Source: a virus
Direction: 5' to 3' (one strand)
IMG/VR virus record: IMGVR_UViG_3300032322_001107
Location: 1 to 64,000 of that record
DNA: 64,000 bases
Below, one piece after another: positions 8,171-18,000 of the stretch (the first letter of the stretch is position 1; each line of letters opens with the position of its first letter). A program made the position numbers and the translations under genes. A model generated the notes under the pieces. The model was not told the DNA's origin and searched no databases. It saw only the letters and a program-made list of their open reading frames with translations.

Positions 8171-8794
8171 ATGGCATATCAATCCAACCAACCCAAAGCA
8201 CCAGTCCTATCACATTTCACCTTGGCTAAAAACGGGCCGAAGCTCGTAGTCATTAAATCAGCCCCAAAGTGGGTCAAAAATAATTCATTGTGCGTTATCG
8301 AATTGATTGTTGATGGCGTGGCCCATGTGTATTTCACTGAAAACAAAGACATTGCGTCGAAGTTCCAGCAATATGTGGGTAAGTCCGTAGTGCTGATTGC
8401 CTCTGGCAACTCCAAGCAGAAGACCGATTCCATGGAGATTCAGCCCGCTGGGGTTCCTGCTTCCAGTCTGCCCGCAGTCCAAAGCGCCCCGCAACAAGCC
8501 CAGAAGCCCGTAGAACAGGTTATTACGGCCCCAGTCCACAGGGACAAAGAAGCTAAGCAATTCCTTTGTCAGGCGGCAAACCTGATGCGTCTGTGCGTCA
8601 AGAAGGCCAACGACATTGCGGTAGAACTAAACCTTCCCGAACAGCACCGTCAGGGAATTGCGACCACCCTTTTCATTCAGGCAGATCGCCAAGGCCATAT
8701 TTCAGCCATGCCAATTACAGCTTACACCCCCGAACAATTGGGCTTCGGGTCAAGCAAGGCCGAATCCCTGAATAGTCCACAAGCGAATGACTAA
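8171..8794 (+). CDS. possible OB-fold/ssDNA-binding-like recombination accessory
   Basis: The 207-residue protein has a beta-rich N-terminal domain (residues 1-85: LVVIKSAPKWV, LCVIELIVDGVAHVYF, SVVLIASG), a Pro/Gln-rich flexible linker (about 95-120), and a helical C-terminal domain (FLCQAANLMRLCVKKANDIA, then GIATTLFIQADRQG). This plan resembles phage ssDNA-binding or exonuclease-partner proteins, but I cannot name the family. The ATG at 8171 is preferred over an in-frame TTG at 8141 because the TTG lies within the promoter. It leads an operon with a SWIM protein and a RecB/Cas4-type nuclease, which supports a recombination role. Confidence 0.55.
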   Translation: MAYQSNQPKAPVLSHFTLAKNGPKLVVIKSAPKWVKNNSLCVIELIVDGVAHVYFTENKDIASKFQQYVGKSVVLIASGNSKQKTDSMEIQPAGVPASSLPAVQSAPQQAQKPVEQVITAPVHRDKEAKQFLCQAANLMRLCVKKANDIAVELNLPEQHRQGIATTLFIQADRQGHISAMPITAYTPEQLGFGSSKAESLNSPQAND

Positions 8795-9062
8795 CTATGG
8801 AGGATGCGGGGATTCCAGACGAAACCACGGCATCGAAATTCTGTCGCATGATAAGGGATCATTCCTCGTTCAAAGTCGGACGAATCGCGAAGACTACTAC
8901 ATGGTGGAATTCGCTACCGATGAAGTCGGGGATATCACAGGGTGTTCCTGCACTTGTCCAAGCTATCAATTCCGCAAAGGGTGCTTCCACATCCGATACC
9001 TCTGTAAACTCTTGGGCGTCGAAACGCCGAAACCAACAAACAACCAACTAATAGCAGCATAA
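8787..9062 (+). CDS. SWIM-type zinc-finger protein
   Basis: The 91-residue protein contains C55-x-C57-x8-C66-x-H68, the CxC...CxH pattern of SWIM domains, in the context 'CSCTCPSYQFRKGCFHIRYL'. SWIM domains bind DNA or proteins and occur in recombination and chromatin factors. The N-terminal half is a small beta structure. The start at 8787 overlaps the previous gene by eight bases. Its place between an OB-like protein and a nuclease points to DNA recombination or replication. Confidence 0.75.
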   Translation: MTNYGGCGDSRRNHGIEILSHDKGSFLVQSRTNREDYYMVEFATDEVGDITGCSCTCPSYQFRKGCFHIRYLCKLLGVETPKPTNNQLIAA

Positions 9063-9065
9063 TAT

Positions 9066-9227
9066 ATGAAGAAGTCAGCACAACAAAAGAAGGTCAACAA
9101 AGTCATGGGGGAATACGGTAAGGGCAAACTTAAAAGTGGCTCTGGCAAAAAGGTTACCAGCCAGAAGCAGGCCGTAGCTATCGCGATGAGCGAGGCTGGT
9201 ATGAGCAAGAAGAAAAAGAAACGCTAA
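9066..9227 (+). CDS. DUF6496-like small basic protein
   Basis: A 53-residue, lysine-rich protein with the characteristic 'KVMGEYGKGKLKSGSGKK' and 'TSQKQAVAIAMSEAG' blocks of DUF6496, common in phages and some bacteria and of unknown function. It ends in a poly-basic tail. It starts three bases after the SWIM gene ends and clearly belongs to the same transcript. Nucleic-acid binding is likely from charge alone. Confidence 0.75.
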   Translation: MKKSAQQKKVNKVMGEYGKGKLKSGSGKKVTSQKQAVAIAMSEAGMSKKKKKR

Positions 9228-9249
9228 GTCTACAATCACACTGGGGTAT

Positions 9250-10119
9250 ATGCCTACTATTACTAACATATTCGGACTACCCCAGCCCTTTGTGGATTTG
9301 GTGAGCGAGTCCAGCTATTCGGCTGGCGAGGCTGATATCACAACCACCAGCCTATTCCAGCCCCCAAAGATTCGGGAGTTGATGAAGCGCCATGGAGACA
9401 AGGTTACTGAGGATGCTTCAGATCGCGTATGGACAATGCTTGGAACAGCCAACCACTACGTTCTGGAACAGATTGCCAAGCGCAACCCCGAACGCTACGT
9501 CTGCGAGGAGAGGTTCTATATGGATGTTGAAGGGGTGAAGCTTGGTGGCCAGATCGATCTCTATGACAAGCAGGAGCAAGTCCTTTATGACTATAAGGTA
9601 AGCGGCGTATACAAGGCTATGAGCGATGATCGCTTTGAGTGGACGGCGCAGGCGGCAGTCAATCGACTCCTACTGGAACACAACGGATATCCAGTAAAAC
9701 GCGCAGCCATCATCTTAGTAATGAAAGATTGGAGGATGCGGGACTCCAAGATCAAGGCCGACTATCCGAAGTGTGCAATTGTGGAAATCAAGCTGGATGC
9801 ATGGAAGCCTGAAGAAACGTTTGCATATATCAAAAGCCGCATTACACTCCATCAGCAAGCAAAAGACCTTTCCGATGACCAGATCCCGATCTGCACACCT
9901 GAAGAGCGGTGGGAAAAACCCACCATCTACGCCGTCCTCCCGAAAGAAGGAGCGAAACGTGCCGTTAATGGAGGGCTGTACGAATCTGAATCTGAGGCTA
10001 AAGAACACGCAAAAAGAATTTCTGGTGCCGTCGAGAGACGGGATGGGAGTTGTGCGCGGTGTTTGGACTACTGTCGAGTGCGCCAGTTCTGCCAATTCGG
10101 AAGAAATCTAAAAGTATGA
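9250..10119 (+). CDS. PD-(D/E)XK nuclease of the RecB/Cas4 type
   Basis: The 289-residue protein has the RecB/Cas4-nuclease motifs in order: H69 in 'LGTANHYVLEQ', D103 in 'LGGQIDLYD', and D114-x-K116 in 'VLYDYKVSG', followed by a 'TAQAAVNRLL' helix equivalent to the Q-x-x-x-Y region. The C terminus has a cysteine cluster C268, C271, C275, C281 that could hold an iron-sulphur cluster or zinc, as in Cas4 and AddB. Such nucleases resect or trim DNA ends. It shares the operon with the OB-like and SWIM proteins. Confidence 0.85.
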   Translation: MPTITNIFGLPQPFVDLVSESSYSAGEADITTTSLFQPPKIRELMKRHGDKVTEDASDRVWTMLGTANHYVLEQIAKRNPERYVCEERFYMDVEGVKLGGQIDLYDKQEQVLYDYKVSGVYKAMSDDRFEWTAQAAVNRLLLEHNGYPVKRAAIILVMKDWRMRDSKIKADYPKCAIVEIKLDAWKPEETFAYIKSRITLHQQAKDLSDDQIPICTPEERWEKPTIYAVLPKEGAKRAVNGGLYESESEAKEHAKRISGAVERRDGSCARCLDYCRVRQFCQFGRNLKV

Positions 10120-10817
10120 ACAAAGAAATAGTAGTCGCAGCACATAACGAAATTATTAATTGGATCCCAGAACACTGGAAAAATATAACTACCATTTATA
10201 GGTGTGGAGCCCCAGAAAACAACATCACTAATAAAATTCAAAACCGAAACAGACACCACGATCAAAATGACTTTTATGGGAAAATTGATCAACTGAGAGA
10301 ATTGTATTATTTATTTAAAGAAGTTACTGAAATATTCCAAGAAAACCCAACTTCATACGCACCCAACATTTTAACAAAAACAAAAAACACTGAAAATTGT
10401 CCTAAACTAAGGGAATCTAATCAATGGTTAAATCATATTACTTCTCGTTACAATTGTTTGGCAGATATAACATTCTTTTTACAAGGATGTCCGTTCGATC
10501 ATTGCAAAGAAATCATTGATTTGGTTGATTCAATTCAAAATGTTTCATTTTCATGTTTGCCGTATAAGGATGCTGGAAAAAACAATGAATCAATGGTTAA
10601 TAATTTTTGGGAAAAAATAAACGATGGAGTTGTTCCAGAAAAAGTTTGTTGGGCTGCTGGCGCACAATTTGTAGCACATAAAAAAACTATACTTTCAAAA
10701 CCAATAGAATGGTATAAAAAGATTCAACAAGAAGGACTTAAAACTGATAGAAGTGGGGAAATCCTTGAAAGAACTTGGTGGAATGTTTTAGGAGAACCAG
10801 AAATAACTAAACTATGA
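10116..10817 (+). CDS. DUF3431-like (putative glycosyltransferase fold)
   Basis: The 233-residue protein matches the DUF3431 pattern: 'EIVVAAHNEIINWI' at the N terminus, 'NCLADITFFLQGCPFDH' in the middle, then 'CWAAGAQFVAHKKTI' and a closing 'ERTWWNVLGEPE'. DUF3431 proteins are thought to be GT-A-like glycosyltransferases, though none here is proven. The gene is much more AT-rich than its neighbours, with AAA/AAT-biased codons, which suggests recent acquisition. It is stitched into the operon by ATGA overlaps at both ends. Confidence 0.75.
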   Translation: MNKEIVVAAHNEIINWIPEHWKNITTIYRCGAPENNITNKIQNRNRHHDQNDFYGKIDQLRELYYLFKEVTEIFQENPTSYAPNILTKTKNTENCPKLRESNQWLNHITSRYNCLADITFFLQGCPFDHCKEIIDLVDSIQNVSFSCLPYKDAGKNNESMVNNFWEKINDGVVPEKVCWAAGAQFVAHKKTILSKPIEWYKKIQQEGLKTDRSGEILERTWWNVLGEPEITKL

Positions 10818-11050
10818 AAAAGAAATTCAGCAAAACAGTGACCAATCCCGATACGGGGCGTAAAAAAACTGTGAAATACGGAGAGAAGGGCAGCAAGATT
10901 GGCCCTATCGGTAGCCCCCGCGCCGATGCCTACTGCGCCCGTAGTAACAAAATCAAGGGTGATTGGCGAAGCGACCCAAACTCACCGAACAAACTTTCCC
11001 GCAAAAAATGGGGATGTAGCGGAAGCAAATCAGTTAAGAAAGGAAAATAA
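10814..11050 (+). CDS. small basic phage protein
   Basis: A 78-residue, Lys/Arg/Ser-rich protein with the segments 'NPDTGRKKTVKYGEKG' and 'RADAYCARSNKIKGDW', ending in KKWGC and a basic tail. Proteins of this kind, including the 'YCARS' block, are recurrent in phage genomes but have no known role. It overlaps the preceding gene by four bases. It forms a run of tiny basic proteins with 9066-9227 and 11055-11192. Confidence 0.65.
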   Translation: MKKKFSKTVTNPDTGRKKTVKYGEKGSKIGPIGSPRADAYCARSNKIKGDWRSDPNSPNKLSRKKWGCSGSKSVKKGK

Positions 11051-11054
11051 TACT

Positions 11055-11192
11055 ATGAAGAAAAAAGGACTATACGATAATATCAACGCAAGAAAGAAGT
11101 CTGGCACTAGCCGCCCGAAATCCAAATCTACTATTGACCCCAAGGTCTACAAGAAGATGAAGAGCAAAAAGGGTGGGTTCAAAGAGAAATGA
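11055..11192 (+). CDS. 45-residue lysine-rich phage protein
   Basis: The product begins 'MKKKGLYDNINARKKSG' and continues Lys/Ser-rich to the end. The 'KGLY-x-NI-x-A' opening is a recurrent feature of tiny phage proteins encoded near structural or nuclease genes. Its stop overlaps the next start (ATGA), which supports translation. No function is known. Confidence 0.65.
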   Translation: MKKKGLYDNINARKKSGTSRPKSKSTIDPKVYKKMKSKKGGFKEK

Positions 11193-11416
11193 AACCACAC
11201 CCAGACGATAGTATCTTCAAGGTCAAAGATTTTATCAACGAACTCTCAAGGGTTCAGGATTCTTACTTTGAGTCATTGTGCTTTGAGCTTGGTTTAGATG
11301 GAGAAGATAAACTCCGAGATTATCTATTCGACTATATCTATAACGAAACGGAGATGATAACCTTCGGAGAATATCTAGACGAACTTGGTCAGGGAGATCT
11401 TTGGGACGGGCTGTGA
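11189..11416 (+). CDS. small acidic protein, unknown
   Basis: A 75-residue, strongly acidic helical protein (FINELSRVQDSYFESLCFELGLDGEDKL; shown in parts FINELSRVQ and LGLDGEDKLRDYLF). No family recognised. It is linked by ATGA to the gene before and by GTGA to the gene after. Its acidity contrasts with the basic proteins directly upstream, and they could pair, but that is a guess. Confidence 0.6.
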   Translation: MKPHPDDSIFKVKDFINELSRVQDSYFESLCFELGLDGEDKLRDYLFDYIYNETEMITFGEYLDELGQGDLWDGL

Positions 11417-12198
11417 CCCTAAACATCTTTACTATTATCCTTGATGGTTCTCCGTGGATCGGGGCGCAGTTTGCCGAACTCTGCCGATTAAAGGATACCG
11501 ACTGGCATTGGTCGATTGTTGAGGGGGCGGCGATGCCGCAGAAGGATACGGCTTGGATGGGGAACCAGACAGGGAAGGTCTCCCATGATGGCACTTATCA
11601 GTTCCTGCAAGCCTTGGCCACTCATCCCCGAATCACTGTTAATTCCAAAGCGGAATGGGGTGGGAAGACGGAGATGATCAATGCAGCGTTGACCGCATTT
11701 AAGAAAGATGGGGTTTTGCTTCAAATGGATAGTGATGAGTTGTGGACTGAGGAACAAATGCGGAGATTAATCGAGCTATTCGTCGCAAACCCCGAAGCAA
11801 ATACCGCTCAGTTTGAAATGGATTACATGCTTGGGCCCAACGTAATATCCACATCCACAGATGGTTATGGGAATAGAGCCAATGAGTGGATTCGGGCTTG
11901 GCGCTACAGTGTTGGACTCTGGATGGAGCGGCATGAACCACCGATCTTTAATGGAAATAGGGGCAAGCCACTGGATCGCAAGGCAACATCCTCAACAGTT
12001 GGCAGCATTCTCCACATGGCATGGGTGACCCCTCAACAGGTGGCTCAGAAACAACGTATATACAAAGGTGGATACGAGAACGCCTGCGAAGACTGGGACA
12101 GGTTGCAGAAGAATAGCGAGTGGCCTGTTAAGGATCTTAAACAGTTTTTGCCATGGGTAGGAATCGGGGCTTCGGCAGATTTACTTTTCAAGGAATAA
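11413..12198 (+). CDS. GT2-like glycosyltransferase
   Basis: The 261-residue protein has the GT-A layout: N-terminal 'NIFTIILDGSPWIG', then 'KTEMINAALTAF' and the metal-binding triad D106-S-D108 in 'VLLQMDSDELWT'. Basic and aromatic residues follow (RANEWIRAWRY). The GTG at 11413 is preferred because it forms a GTGA overlap with the previous stop; a TTG at 11401 is in frame. The donor and acceptor are unknown. It closes the operon that starts at 8171. Confidence 0.7.
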   Translation: MTLNIFTIILDGSPWIGAQFAELCRLKDTDWHWSIVEGAAMPQKDTAWMGNQTGKVSHDGTYQFLQALATHPRITVNSKAEWGGKTEMINAALTAFKKDGVLLQMDSDELWTEEQMRRLIELFVANPEANTAQFEMDYMLGPNVISTSTDGYGNRANEWIRAWRYSVGLWMERHEPPIFNGNRGKPLDRKATSSTVGSILHMAWVTPQQVAQKQRIYKGGYENACEDWDRLQKNSEWPVKDLKQFLPWVGIGASADLLFKE

Positions 12199-12205
12199 TC
12201 TGCTA

Positions 12206-12234
12206 TTGACCTTCTAGAGAGAGCATGGTAACTT
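12206..12234 (+). promoter_or_regulatory. weak predicted promoter for the virion operon
   Basis: TTGACC (12206-12211) is followed after 17 bases by TAACTT (12229-12234). The -10 is poor, but the layout mirrors the 8128 promoter (TTGACA, 17 bases, TAAC). ATG 12245 lies ten bases after the -10, so the leader would be nearly absent. Confidence 0.35.
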
Positions 12235-12244
12235 CGCGGGCAAA

Positions 12245-13219
12245 ATGTCCTCATTAAGTCTAGGTCTCGCTTGCGAGAGAATCCCCACATCAGTAAAACC
12301 AGTTGCCGATCCTCCCGATCTGGCGGGTTTTGATGCAGAGGCAGAACTCCGCAACAACATCAACCGCTTCTGTGAGCGGGTGCATTCGGAAGGGAAATGG
12401 GTCGGCACCTTGGTTCAGGCCATGATCACGGCCTACGAGGACGCCAACGACAACAAGTTTATTACATTACCCCGTCATCTGGAGACCTGTATTCGGGCTG
12501 GTAAGGCGGGATATAAGACTTCAGCAGTCCAGAGTGAGTGGTACCAGTATCTTCCTCAAGGGCGCGGCATCCGTAAGGCGGATGAGAAATACTATGGCCC
12601 GATTCAAGACATGGGCGAGGGGTTTGTAACCTTTCGGGACATTGAGACGCCGTCCCAACTTACCCTATCAAGCAGCGAAACAGAGTGTGCAGGAAGCTAT
12701 ATCTGGATTCGCGGAAAGGACTCAAATGGGAATAAAATTTATTCTACGGTGGATGGAGAACGAGTGGAGGGAATTCGTCTTGACCTTGGAGACGGAACCC
12801 AAACCACAGCCCAGACATTTGCGGAGATCTATTCTGTCGAGAAAACCCCTACAACGGGCGTTGTCTCTCTATCGGCTGGGGCAACTACCTTGGCGAAGTA
12901 TGAGGCGGGTGAGCGGGTAATTAGCTACCGCCGCTATCTGGTAGATCGCAATTGGGACGCCGTCCAAGGCATCTTCAAGCGCAAGCATTGTTGGGCTATT
13001 AGCGACAATGATCCGCTTTATCCTGATTCTCTGGAAGCTATTAAGCTGGGCCTCATGGCCCTGAACGCCGAAGAGAAGGCTGATGTTGAGCGCGGACAAT
13101 ATTACATGGACAGAGCAATTTTGCTTCTCAACGCAGAACTAAAAGAGTATAACGCAGGGCAAGAAGGGGTTATGCAAATCGCTCCTTGGCTTACCCGCCG
13201 ACTCGTAAACATGACTTAA
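12245..13219 (+). CDS. probable head-tail adaptor / neck protein
   Basis: The 324-residue protein has an N-terminal helical part (ELRNNINRFCERVHSEGKW) typical of small phage connectors, a central beta insertion (about 130-215), then 'RRYLVDRNWDAVQGIFKRKH' and a long helical end ('PDSLEAIKLGLMALNAEEK', 'DRAILLLNAELKEYNAGQ'). This helix-beta-helix layout and the position directly before internal-virion-type genes resemble podoviral adaptor proteins such as T7 gp11. The assignment rests on architecture and gene order, not on a named family. Confidence 0.5.
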   Translation: MSSLSLGLACERIPTSVKPVADPPDLAGFDAEAELRNNINRFCERVHSEGKWVGTLVQAMITAYEDANDNKFITLPRHLETCIRAGKAGYKTSAVQSEWYQYLPQGRGIRKADEKYYGPIQDMGEGFVTFRDIETPSQLTLSSSETECAGSYIWIRGKDSNGNKIYSTVDGERVEGIRLDLGDGTQTTAQTFAEIYSVEKTPTTGVVSLSAGATTLAKYEAGERVISYRRYLVDRNWDAVQGIFKRKHCWAISDNDPLYPDSLEAIKLGLMALNAEEKADVERGQYYMDRAILLLNAELKEYNAGQEGVMQIAPWLTRRLVNMT

Positions 13220-13220
13220 T

Positions 13221-14066
13221 ATGACTGAAGAAGAACGCAGGAGAATGGCCTCTAGTGCCGTTCCTAAATTTCCAGAAGGACAGCCAACCGCATCTGTTCG
13301 CGATTGGTCTCAAAACCCCGCAGTTGCGGCAGCAATGAAAACTGGAAATGTTGCTGATATTGAAAAAGCCACAATGGCCGCAAGAGATGCGTTTCGCGCT
13401 GGAGGAACGTGGGCAGAGGGTGCAAGACAGGTTCCGCTAAATCCCACACCAGCATTGCAGCAAAGAACCCCAGAACAGCAACAAGATTTGTTGGCACAAA
13501 TGAGAGAACGTGGTGCGGCTATTGGCCAACGACTTGAACAAGAATCAATTCAACGTGGATATGCATTCCGTCAGGGATTGGCAGAGTCAGAAACACAGCG
13601 AGCTTTGACTCCTTCTTTTGGATCAACTGTTGGTCGCGAAGGAATTATGCGTGGAGCGCAAGCTACGGCTGAAGCCGAGCGATGGAGGTTGGCTCAAGCT
13701 GGTCGCGCCCCCATGAGTCAGGAACCAATTTCTGCTATGGGTCTTCAGTTTCGTCGCGGATCTATGGGGCAATATACTCCAGTTCGTGGACTTGGTGGCG
13801 GGCCGCAGCCACAACAAGGCATGGCAACAGCGCCTACAACACCATCTACTCCAACTGCAAGTCTTGCTCCAATAATTCCTGAAAGATCATTGGGATTGAC
13901 GGCTGAAAGCCCGCTTGCATTTACTCCGTTTGGAAGAACTATCGGTGAGTCGGCGTTCAGGACTCCAGAAATTCCCCCAGTTGTTAGATCTCCGCTTCCT
14001 AGAAATATTGCATCATCGATTAGATCTCCTCTTGGTGTTCCTAGATTTCCTTATTTGACGGCTTAA
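13221..14066 (+). CDS. low-complexity internal-virion-type protein
   Basis: The 281-residue protein is rich in Ala, Arg, Gln, Pro and Ser. The first 150 residues are probably helical (DIEKATMAARDAFRAGG, QQDLLAQMRERGAAIGQRLE), and the remainder is a flexible Pro/Thr/Ser tail with repeated 'RSPLP/RSPLG' ends. It has no enzyme motif. It starts one base after the adaptor gene and precedes the coiled-coil and giant genes, as podoviral internal core proteins do. Role inferred from context. Confidence 0.55.
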   Translation: MTEEERRRMASSAVPKFPEGQPTASVRDWSQNPAVAAAMKTGNVADIEKATMAARDAFRAGGTWAEGARQVPLNPTPALQQRTPEQQQDLLAQMRERGAAIGQRLEQESIQRGYAFRQGLAESETQRALTPSFGSTVGREGIMRGAQATAEAERWRLAQAGRAPMSQEPISAMGLQFRRGSMGQYTPVRGLGGGPQPQQGMATAPTTPSTPTASLAPIIPERSLGLTAESPLAFTPFGRTIGESAFRTPEIPPVVRSPLPRNIASSIRSPLGVPRFPYLTA

Positions 14067-14069
14067 TTT

Positions 14070-15032
14070 ATGGCTGAACCAATTCAATTTCCGCAGTCTG
14101 GACAAGGAGCCATATTAACTCCTTCAACCTTGGTTTCTCCCGATTTGCCAGAAGAGTGGGGTGGGCGACCCGCAGGAACATCCCGTAGAGCCATCCGAAT
14201 GCAAGAAGATTGGGATAAGCGCAGAGCCGCAATGCTAGAAGAGCAGCAAACCTCACAACAGATGGATGCACAGCGCAGGCAATTAGCTCTTCAAGAGCGG
14301 GATCAATTTATTCAAGATTCAGAATACAATCGCAAACTAAAAGAATACGAAGCGGAACAAGATATCAGGGGGCAGGCAGAAATGGAATCAAACAACATCC
14401 TTGATTGGCTAGGAGGCCGCGCTGTTGATAATCAAGGAAATCCCATTGCCAAACCAGACCCCAAAACTCCAGAATTTCAAACTGAATTTCTTCGCAGGCT
14501 TTCTGAAAATCCCCTTGGTGCAGAATTGAATAAGGGAATTGTAGATCAATACATGGGCGCTAACAAAACCTATTTGGACGCCCAGCAAACCAAGCAAAGA
14601 GAAGAAGCCGCACTTCTGCGTGAAGAGAGGATGCTTGGTCGCCAATTGGCAGCAGAAGAAAGGGCCAAGGGCAGACAAATTGAAGCAGAAGAGAGGGCGC
14701 AAACACGCGCAGAAAAAAAAGCGGAAGAGTCACAAATAATTGGAATAGATAAGGATATTCGCAGAGAAGAGCTTGCATTGGAAGATGTTGCGGCAAATCT
14801 TGGATTACAACGAGATCAGTCTGGAAGATTTAATATTGGCGGGCTTTCTGATACTCAGAAAAAAACATTTAGGGCGGCTGAGAATCGCGTTAGACTTTTG
14901 GAGCAAGACAGGGCACAATTGCAGGGATTTATGTTTGATACAGAGGCAGATGCCCAAGCGGCAATTGAGGCCAAAACAGTTCCCAAGGGAGCTATTATAT
15001 TTATTAATGGCAAAAAAGCTATCAACCGATAA
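14070..15032 (+). CDS. coiled-coil internal-virion-type protein
   Basis: A 320-residue charged protein dominated by a coiled coil: residues about 45-105 (RRAAMLEEQQTSQQMDAQRR) and 170-280 (EEAALLREERMLGRQLAAEE and onward). The C terminus holds a small folded end (GFMFDTEADAQAAIEAKTVP, GAIIFINGKKAI). Its stop shares one base with the start of the giant gene (TAATG), so the two are translationally coupled. A scaffold or ejectosome partner of the giant protein is plausible. Confidence 0.55.
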   Translation: MAEPIQFPQSGQGAILTPSTLVSPDLPEEWGGRPAGTSRRAIRMQEDWDKRRAAMLEEQQTSQQMDAQRRQLALQERDQFIQDSEYNRKLKEYEAEQDIRGQAEMESNNILDWLGGRAVDNQGNPIAKPDPKTPEFQTEFLRRLSENPLGAELNKGIVDQYMGANKTYLDAQQTKQREEAALLREERMLGRQLAAEERAKGRQIEAEERAQTRAEKKAEESQIIGIDKDIRREELALEDVAANLGLQRDQSGRFNIGGLSDTQKKTFRAAENRVRLLEQDRAQLQGFMFDTEADAQAAIEAKTVPKGAIIFINGKKAINR

Positions 15033-18000
15033 TGCCGATAGAATATCTAGATGATATCGAAGAGGATATTACAGAAGCGGCGGACACTACTCCTGTAGAG
15101 CAACCGCCCGTGGCTGGCATTTCTGAGCCAGTCGCACCAGAACCCTCTGGAGAGTTTGGCGGAAGGATTGAATACATCGAAGAAGAGCCTCTAGAAATAG
15201 AGCCTCCAAGAGATAATAGCTGGGACACACTCCGAGGTTTTGAGGTTTCGATGCGGCAAGTTCCGCAGTTGGCTTACGGGGTTGCGGGGTTGGTCGGTGA
15301 AACCGCAGAACAGCTTACAGGTTACGGAGAAAGTCTTCGGGATTTTGGATTCAAGGGATACCAAGATTGGGCGCAAAGCATGGAGCCAATCTCCAAGGAA
15401 ACTGACGATGTTACGGTGGCTTGGCAACGCGCAAAAGAAGGAGATGTTGGGGCTTTGGTGGATTGGGCACAATATGGAATTGGCTACGCTCTTGGACAGC
15501 TTGGAGAGACGGCGGCGGTTGCTGTATTGGGCGGGGTCGCTGGTGGTGCAGCGGGTGCGGCTGGTGGCCCAACAGCCGTTCCAGCGGCGGCGGGTGGCGC
15601 AGTAGCAGCGGCGGCTGGAAAACAAGGATTCAAGGCTCTTGCCCAAAATCTTGTTGAGAAGGCCATTGCCAATCAGGCAACCAAGATTGTCACCAAACAA
15701 GCCCAAAAAGAAGGCGTTGAACTAACCGCCGAGCAATTAGCCAAACGTGCATCCCAAGAAGCCGTTAAGCGTCAGGCTGGAAAAGAGATTGGATCAAATG
15801 CCGCCATTTTTGCCAATGCTGTCGGTATGCAACTTGGTTCTATTTACGGATCTGCCGAGGAACAGGCGCGAGCAGAGGGACGGGAACTTACGGGAGTTGA
15901 CTTGGCTCGCATATGGGGAACTGGCGTTGCCACTGGCGGTATAGAAGGCGTTGTTGATAAATTTGGTTTGGATCTTTTGAAGGGCAAGCTTTCGGACAAA
16001 CTTCCTGCTGGCAGGTTGGCTGGAGCAGCGGTGGCTGGCGGTATCGGAACTGTTGGTGAGGCGGCAACCGAAGCCGTTCAAACCGTTGGAGAGCGTTTTG
16101 GTGCAGGAAAAGATATCCTTAGTGATGAGGCTATCAATGAATACATCAATGCTTCCGCCTTGGGAGGTTTGGGTGGCGGGGCTATTGGTGGAGTTGGTGG
16201 ATTTATCTCTGGCAACCCCAAGGAAAACGCCGCAGCCAAAGCCAAAGTATCCTCTGAGGCAAATAAAGAGATTGCTCCCGCAAGCGCCGAAACCGTAGCC
16301 CGACAAGCCGATGCCGTCATTGCTGAGACAGTTCAAGAAACCCCCGAACAGCGAGTGGCCCGTCTCCAAGAAGAAGCTACCGCAGCAGCAGGAATAGAAC
16401 TAGAAGAAGAAGCTCCTGTTTCGGGGTTGCCCCCACAACCCGTCACCACGCCCGTAGAACCCACAGCAGAAGGCGAGGTAGCCCCTGTAGAGCCAGTAGT
16501 TGAGCCAGCAGTAGCAGAGCCGCAGCCTGTCGCAGAAGTCGCGCCAGCAGACCAGCCATCGCCAAATCTTGCGCCCCGCGCCGAAGCAGCAGTGGAGGCA
16601 CGGCCAGTCCGCCAAGAGGGCGAACCTATTGGAGACTTTCGCAATCGGAAGGATGCATGGGATGAACAATATGGCACAGATCGTCGCGGCGGGCGAACCC
16701 ACAATGATGATGGAACTCCGTATCAGCCAACCGTTTTTGACGAAACAATATCACAGGTAAATGCGTCTGGTGTCATTGGCACAGATGAGGATGCGATGTC
16801 TGCCGCTATTGGAACAAGATCCGAACTGGAGGCTGGCAATGCCGTCAAGGATCTTGTGAATGCTGGATGGGTGTGGGATGCGGCACAAAACCGCATGGTC
16901 AACCCACAAAATCCCGAACAAAGACCCAGCGATGGACTCGTAGAAGCTAGGCAGGCACCAGCCCCTGTAACGCCAACTGCCCCCGCAGTGACTCCTCCCG
17001 CCGAGGTGGCTCCTGTTCCACAATTAGCACCAATAGAAGTAGAACCGCAAGTTGCCGCACAAAAAGCTATCGATGCCTCTAGACTTTCTGGAAGCACATT
17101 AGGCATGGACAGGGCCAATCAAGGAGTCGAACAGGCAAGAGAGGTTGCTTATGATGCGAAGAGAGAAGCATCACTTCCAAAAACACCGATTGATATTGCA
17201 ATTCAAACATGGGAGGTGGCTGGTAATGAAACAAAATATGGAGAACCAAAATTTGCTTCTGGGGAGTTGGGCTTTGCTGTTTCAGGTGGGTACGATAAAT
17301 CCACAAATGAAGTAAAACTTAGTAACAACCCAAGAGAATTTAGCTCCACTTCTGGAGACTCAGCGTTGACCCCAAGATCTGTTGTGCGCCACGAACTTGG
17401 ACATTGGGCATTGTTTAATGCGGCAGACAACGACTTGGTTCGTCGCCTGTTTGAGTGGGCTGACACCGCTGACAAAACTGGAATACTTAATCCTTGGCAT
17501 GGAGGAAAAGCTGGAGTTGCTTATCCTAAAACAAAATTCGATTCACGCGATGAATTGGTTTCTGAAGCATATTCCATATGGAAATCTGGAGGGAGTGTTC
17601 CAAATAATGTTATCCCGCTCTTACAGGATCTGGACGCACTTATTCCAACCAATCTTCAAAATGAGGCATTGCAATTTGCAGATTCTCATTCAGAAAAACT
17701 TGGTGAACGCCCATCTGCTTCTCAGGTATTAAACGCGGATCGTCTACGCCGAGTAGTAAGAGCAGAACAAGCCCCAGAAGACGTTCCTTCCTTGGTGGAT
17801 GCGGGGTTGGTCGAGGTGTATAAAGATCAACCAGTGCTTACCGAGGCAGGGATTGCCCAGTTGCCCGAAGCAGAACGCCCAAGGCTGAACCCCGAAGCCC
17901 GAAAGATCCAGATCGACACAGGATCAAACGAAGTAGTAGCCGAAGCCATCGCGAAAAATCTTCGTATCGGGGTCGATCAGGTTGGAACTGGTGTGCGTAT

